From Bacillus sp. FJAT-44742 (GTDB lineage: Bacteria > Bacillota > Bacilli > Bacillales > Marinococcaceae), in contig NZ_KZ454936.1 in NCBI RefSeq assembly GCF_002797315.1, forward strand, positions 2,241,645-2,305,644: 64,000 nucleotides of DNA, given 5' to 3'. A model generated the notes under the pieces. That model had not been told where the DNA came from. It searched no databases and worked only from the letters and a program-made list of their open reading frames with translations. Positions 60,809-64,000 of this stretch are shown piece by piece; position 1 is the stretch's first letter, and each line of letters opens with the position of its first letter. Position numbers and translations under genes: made by a program.

Positions 60809-61480
60809 TTATGAAAAGTTATCTTTTATAACCTGCAAACCGTTTTCTTCTACAATAGTCTTACCATACTCTCTAATACGGTATATCGACACATCAGACT
60901 CTTCTCCATATTCGAGCACCCGGCTTAGCATATCATCCTGTTCATCTTCTGTGTAGTGATTATCAAAGAGAAGATACAAGTAATAGGAGCCTTGGAAGTG
61001 GTATACTTCATTTTTCACGTACGATGCATCAAAGGATTGACTTAGTGATATCAAATCCTCTAAATCCTTAAATTCAATAACAAGTTCGAGTTCTTCATCC
61101 TGGTTTTGACTATATTGGCGATTCTTTTGGGAAGAACGGAACTGTTCATCCAGCATATCAACAATGTTATCATCCACCGGCATGTCTTCACCTTTATCCT
61201 GAGTGACAGGAATTTCCAGTTTAACATTACCATCAGAAATCTGGCCTCTAGTTACTACTACTTCAAGTCCTTTCTCTAGAGCCTGGATCTGGATCCAAAG
61301 GGGACCTTCTATTTCAAATGAATCTTGATGATCCGTTGCTTCATTCATCATTTCAAAAAAGAGCTCTTCTCCACGTTCTCTGTTATACCAGATTTCATCT
61401 CTGTCAAAACCTCTATCTTCAATGTCACGATACGTGATATAAAACTTAATTGTGGAGTCATTAATTCTTTCGATTTCCAT
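60809..61480 (-). CDS. mecA: Adapter protein MecA
   Basis: This 223-residue ClpC adaptor has the N-terminal substrate-binding domain (MEIERINDSTIKFYITYRDI, EDRGFDRDEIWYNRERGEELF), an acidic linker (about residues 100-130) and the C-terminal ClpC-binding domain (ELELVIEFKDLEDLISLSQS through VLEYGEESDVSIYRIREYG). In B. subtilis MecA targets ComK and other proteins for ClpCP degradation and also assembles ClpC hexamers. The ATG at 61480 follows GGAGGGAGAG. It is alone in its transcript. Confidence 0.94.
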   Translation of the reverse strand: MEIERINDSTIKFYITYRDIEDRGFDRDEIWYNRERGEELFFEMMNEATDHQDSFEIEGPLWIQIQALEKGLEVVVTRGQISDGNVKLEIPVTQDKGEDMPVDDNIVDMLDEQFRSSQKNRQYSQNQDEELELVIEFKDLEDLISLSQSFDASYVKNEVYHFQGSYYLYLLFDNHYTEDEQDDMLSRVLEYGEESDVSIYRIREYGKTIVEENGLQVIKDNFS

Positions 61481-61955
61481 GATTCTCTCCCTCCTACTAG
61501 GTAAGGTCGAATGCTTTTCTCCAAGATATCTTTAGTACGGCTATACCCAGTGCAAAGCATCTATAATCTTATCGTTCATTATATTAATTATTTTATACGA
61601 TAAGACAATTGTTGTTAAGGCTGGTGCTCATCCCTTACTGTTTTTCGTTTATGATGGGAGCGGAGCGAATCAAGAGAATGGGTCGTGTAAACCTTTTATT
61701 AAATCATTATTTTCAAGGAAAGCGCGTGCATTGTCAAGAATTATTTTGAAAATTATAATTACAACAACAATTATTCCCTTCCTACATATATTATAACATT
61801 TCTTCAACTCGTTTCGGTATAGAAAAACACACTTTTCTTCACCTATATGCTTCATTGTTTGAAGGATTGCCAAACTTTGTTCTATTTATGTAAATAGTAT
61901 GTAAATGAGAAAAAGCTTCTACAATTGATAAGTAGAAGCTTTTTCTTTTTATACA
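61481..61955. other. Intergenic region between mecA and spx
   Basis: This 475-bp region holds the mecA promoter on the left and the spx terminator (61907-61947) on the right. A minus-strand frame at 61670-61873 has only a TTG start and no ribosome site, and I do not call it. In B. subtilis yjbE occupies this position; here nothing replaces it. Confidence 0.5.
61907..61947 (-). terminator. spx terminator
   Basis: AAAAAGCTTCTAC pairs with GTAGAAGCTTTTT around a nine-base loop, 9 bp beyond the spx stop. Confidence 0.88.
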
Positions 61956-62351
61956 TTAATTCACCATTTTCTGTGCTTCTAATAAGTTAAAAGTACGAAC
62001 TTTTCTCGGTAGAAAACGGCGAATTTCCGCTTCATTGTATCCAACCTGCAAACGTTTTTCATCAAAAATAATCGGCCGTCTCAGTAACCCTGGATGTTCA
62101 CTGATTAATTCGAATAATTGCTGCAAAGGCATGGATTCAAGCTCAACTTCTAGTTCTTGGAACACCTTGGATCTTTTAGATACAATTTCGTCGGTTCCAT
62201 CTTCTGTCATTCGAACGACTTCTTTAACTTCATCCACGGTAAGAGGAGATGCAAATACGTTTCTCTCTTCATATGGAATATTATGTTCTTCCAGCCACGC
62301 TCTTGCCTTCCGGCATGATGTGCAGCTTGGAGATGTGAGCAAGGTTACCAT
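61956..62351 (-). CDS. spx: Transcriptional regulator Spx
   Basis: This 131-residue ArsC-like regulator binds the RNA polymerase alpha C-terminal domain and redirects transcription during thiol stress. The redox switch C10-T-S-C13 is intact, the conserved [28 protein letters not shown] end is present, and the length is typical. The ATG at 62351 follows GAGAGG. Its degradation adaptor SpxH is encoded in the same window. A 430-bp upstream region with a TATAAT (minus strand, 62433-62438) likely carries the promoters. Confidence 0.95.
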   Translation of the reverse strand: MVTLLTSPSCTSCRKARAWLEEHNIPYEERNVFASPLTVDEVKEVVRMTEDGTDEIVSKRSKVFQELEVELESMPLQQLFELISEHPGLLRRPIIFDEKRLQVGYNEAEIRRFLPRKVRTFNLLEAQKMVN

Positions 62352-62781
62352 TGGTTGAAACCTCTCCCTTCAAAGAAACGATATATTATATTAAATAGTT
62401 TTCCACGGTAGTTCTTCATCTTTACAAATATAATTATACAATAATTATTCTAATTTGGGTACATTTTTTAAAGATATTCGTTTTTTTTGACATACTTACA
62501 TAATTCACAGCTTACTGATACGCACAATCTTTATATACCTTTTCTAAATTCTCAATAAACCTTTTTTTATTTTTTATAATAAAGACTTTGCTTTTTTTAC
62601 ATTTTGTGGTTGATATTCAGTAAAAGATGCTCGCATGTACCAATCTCACAGCTTCCTCGGAAAAAAGAAAACTCCTTACGCTTTTACCTACAATCAAATT
62701 TCTTATAGTAATAAACATTGAACTTTAACAGAGCTATAATAAAAAAGAAAACCGCAGTGGATAGCGGCTTTCTATTATGGT
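62352..62781. other. Upstream region of spx
   Basis: This AT-rich, 430-bp non-coding stretch has a minus-strand TATAAT at 62433-62438 that could serve spx. A TTGACA on the plus strand at 62487 has no gene after it. The right end holds the terminator of the small basic protein gene. Confidence 0.5.
62739..62777 (-). terminator. Terminator of the small basic protein gene
   Basis: On the minus strand AAAGCCGC pairs with GCGGTTTT (one G-U pair), followed by CTTTTTTATT. Confidence 0.7.
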
Positions 62782-62919
62782 TCAGGCAGATGTCTTTGTT
62801 GGCTGGGCAGGGCCTCTTTCAGGCTGAGGCAGTCTATTAAGATCCTTTAAATTCTTCCTCAGCATATCACGAAGGACCTCTCTTTTATTTTTGCGTTTCA
62901 GCTTTTGTTTGTTTTTCAT
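62782..62919 (-). CDS. Small, highly basic protein (45 aa)
   Basis: The ATG at 62919 has a very strong ribosome site (AAGGAGGGAG) and a terminator follows the stop. The product is MKNKQKLKRKNKREVLRDML continuing into RKNLKDLNRLPQPERGPAQP and TKTSA: a basic helix and a Pro-rich tail. It may bind nucleic acid; no family was recognised. A longer frame to 63024 exists but lacks a ribosome site. Confidence 0.6.
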   Translation of the reverse strand: MKNKQKLKRKNKREVLRDMLRKNLKDLNRLPQPERGPAQPTKTSA

Positions 62920-63039
62920 TATTTCTCCCTCCTTGTGAAAGAGATGTTCAGAATACACTTTGCTTGATTGACAACCAATATTAGAACATGCTCTGACAAA
63001 AAGAGGATGGTACCTTGAAACCATAGAGGATGAGCAGTT

Positions 63040-63612
63040 CTAAACTTCTTCTTTCTTCCGTTCTGATGCCTTTTCAGTGTAAGTCAGAACTTCATCAACA
63101 TCCTGATAGGATTCTCCATATAACTGCTGGTCCTTGTACGTATGAATGTTTTCATAAGTGTGCTTCATCTTCTCATAAATGGTTTCCTCTGATTCATTCC
63201 CTGGAGACCAATATAAAATCTCTAACGTGTTCACTTCTTTAGTTGCTAAGGAACGGCGGCTATAGCCTATCGACTTTGCATGTTTAAACCCTTCCCGCTG
63301 ATAAAAACGAAGTCTTTTTTCACTATCTGTGTCTTCGTAGTCTAGTGGCTCTACTTCAAGTATAATTGGTTTTCCTTTTTTCTTCAACTTATCTATAAGC
63401 TTATGGCCCAAGCCTTGTCCCCGGCTTTTCTTCGAAACAAATAGATAGTCAATGAAGACAAAGTCTTCTGTTTCCACATACATAATGACATGATGAGGGC
63501 CTTCATCTTTACGGTAAATGTCACCTTTTTCTTTTAAAAGCAGCTCCATATGCTCCTTCGACTTCATTTCTTCTATAGGGAAATACTGGTTCAGCTTTTC
63601 GTACCAATTCAT
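63040..63612 (-). CDS. yjbC: GNAT family acetyltransferase (YjbC)
   Basis: This 190-residue protein matches B. subtilis YjbC closely in pattern: MNWYEKLNQYFPIEEMKSKE start, acetyl-CoA motif SKKSRGQGLGHKLIDKLKKKGK, LRFYQREGFKHAKSIGYSRR, then ATKEVNTLEILYWSP and a charged tail. YjbC sits upstream of spx in B. subtilis and is linked to salt stress survival there. The start at 63612 is favoured by similarity, although GGAGG lies 13 nt away; an 11-codon longer form is possible. Confidence 0.88.
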   Translation of the reverse strand: MNWYEKLNQYFPIEEMKSKEHMELLLKEKGDIYRKDEGPHHVIMYVETEDFVFIDYLFVSKKSRGQGLGHKLIDKLKKKGKPIILEVEPLDYEDTDSEKRLRFYQREGFKHAKSIGYSRRSLATKEVNTLEILYWSPGNESEETIYEKMKHTYENIHTYKDQQLYGESYQDVDEVLTYTEKASERKKEEV

Positions 63613-63789
63613 ATGGTTACTATAACCTCCATTTGTCTTCTCCACTACATTATACGAGAATTCTGATTATTTTGGAACCACCTGACTTTAGTTTCCGCAC
63701 CCTTCCACCTTTTATCCATACTGCACCAAAGTCATTATTCTCCCTAAGGTCTTTTTTACAGAATACTATATGTAACCTAATGTAGCCAT

Positions 63790-63846
63790 TAAAAAAGACG
63801 CCTCATTCCTGTCACGAGTATTGGACTGGAATAAGACATCCTTTTT
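63790..63846 (-). terminator. Terminator of the partial glycoside-hydrolase-like gene
   Basis: On the minus strand an imperfect stem (GTCTTATTCC with GGAATGAGGC, several G-U pairs) is followed by TTTTTT, just after the stop at 63850. Confidence 0.6.
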
Positions 63847-63849
63847 GTT

Positions 63850-64000
63850 TTAATCTAATGGAGTGTAATCTACCCCTTCGGTATAATTATTACTTGCATT
63901 CCACAGCAGGAATTCATCAATGCCATTTTCGTTTAAGGCCCTGATTTGAGCTTCCACCTCTTCTACTCCATAAGGGATATAGTTACCGGCCCCAAGGTAG
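63850..64000 (-). CDS. C-terminal end of a putative glycoside hydrolase (DUF4015-like), 5' part outside window
   Basis: The minus-strand frame enters from the right edge and stops with TAA at 63850. The last 49 residues include VEEVEAQIRALNENGIDEFLLW and NASNNYTEGVDYTPLD. This is the typical end of the DUF4015 putative glycosyl hydrolase family of bacilli (helix followed by FLLWNxxNxYTxGVDY). Only the tail can be judged, so domain structure, signal peptide and activity are unknown. Confidence 0.65.
   Translation of the reverse strand, partial: YLGAGNYIPYGVEEVEAQIRALNENGIDEFLLWNASNNYTEGVDYTPLD

Noticed and set aside
61670-61873. 67-codon frame upstream of spx
   Set aside because: Only a TTG start without ribosome site, and the composition is that of AT-rich non-coding DNA.
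62487-62520. TTGACA promoter on the plus strand
   Set aside because: No acceptable -10 at the right distance and no rightward gene downstream.
1-64000. tRNA, rRNA, prophage, intact insertion sequence, toxin-antitoxin or restriction-modification system
   Set aside because: I read for these and found no supporting sequence; the only mobile-like signals are the REP-like and short tandem repeats.

Overview
The window reads as chromosomal DNA of a spore-forming, halotolerant to moderately halophilic member of the Bacillaceae. Sporulation is shown by spore photoproduct lyase (splB with splA), CotY/CotZ-type and CotO-type coat proteins, a YjcZ-type small sporulation protein and GerW/YtfJ. Salt adaptation is suggested by an ectoine hydroxylase (ectD) and by unusually acidic exported proteins. 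The genus cannot be fixed from this sequence alone. I saw no rRNA, tRNA, prophage, intact insertion sequence or CRISPR array.

Layout, left to right. 1-10.2 kb: a truncated SDR oxidoreductase, a short secreted peptide, a cysteine-poor family-4-like uracil-DNA glycosylase, a SufT-type Fe-S protein, an LPDTA-anchored acidic surface protein, proC, an intergenic block of 21-bp-spaced TAATTGGGTC repeats, a very acidic lipoprotein, an AEC transporter, gerW and, divergently, an acyl-CoA synthetase. 10.4-19 kb: an alanine-type AGCS symporter behind a leader hairpin, a staygreen (chlorophyll Mg-dechelatase family) homologue, a divergent small WYL-like/YolD-like pair separated by two LexA-type SOS boxes, a 2-hydroxyacid dehydrogenase, mgtE, a translationally coupled PrmA-like methyltransferase and phosphodiesterase, and an EamA exporter followed by REP-like palindromes. 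19-27.7 kb: aldo-keto reductase, ectD, fumC, GNAT proteins, a decayed gene pair (one frameshift, two nonsense codons), a PgpA-like phosphatase, a YjcH-like esterase with a YjcF-like GNAT, and an M42 peptidase.

27.8-34 kb is a self-contained catabolic island. An iron alcohol dehydrogenase, a methylmalonate/malonate-semialdehyde dehydrogenase and a lactate-permease-family transporter form one operon. It lies behind a full-consensus sigma-54 promoter (32356-32371), next to a PAS-AAA+-Fis activator gene, with a likely activator-binding palindrome between them. The likely task is uptake of a short hydroxy-acid, its oxidation to a semialdehyde and conversion to an acyl-CoA.

34-64 kb closely follows the yjb/yjc region of Bacillus subtilis in reverse, with insertions: the YjcD helicase, cotZ, cotO, a YjcZ-type peptide, glcT-ptsG with an antitermination leader, fabI, yjbQ, prpE, yjbO, nadK, relQ, yjbL, yjbK, yjbJ, yjbI, spxH, pepF, coiA, splAB, cls, mecA, spx and yjbC. 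It holds Spx, its proteolytic adaptor SpxH and MecA, so it is a stress and proteolysis-control neighbourhood. The window ends inside a putative glycoside-hydrolase-like gene (DUF4015 type).
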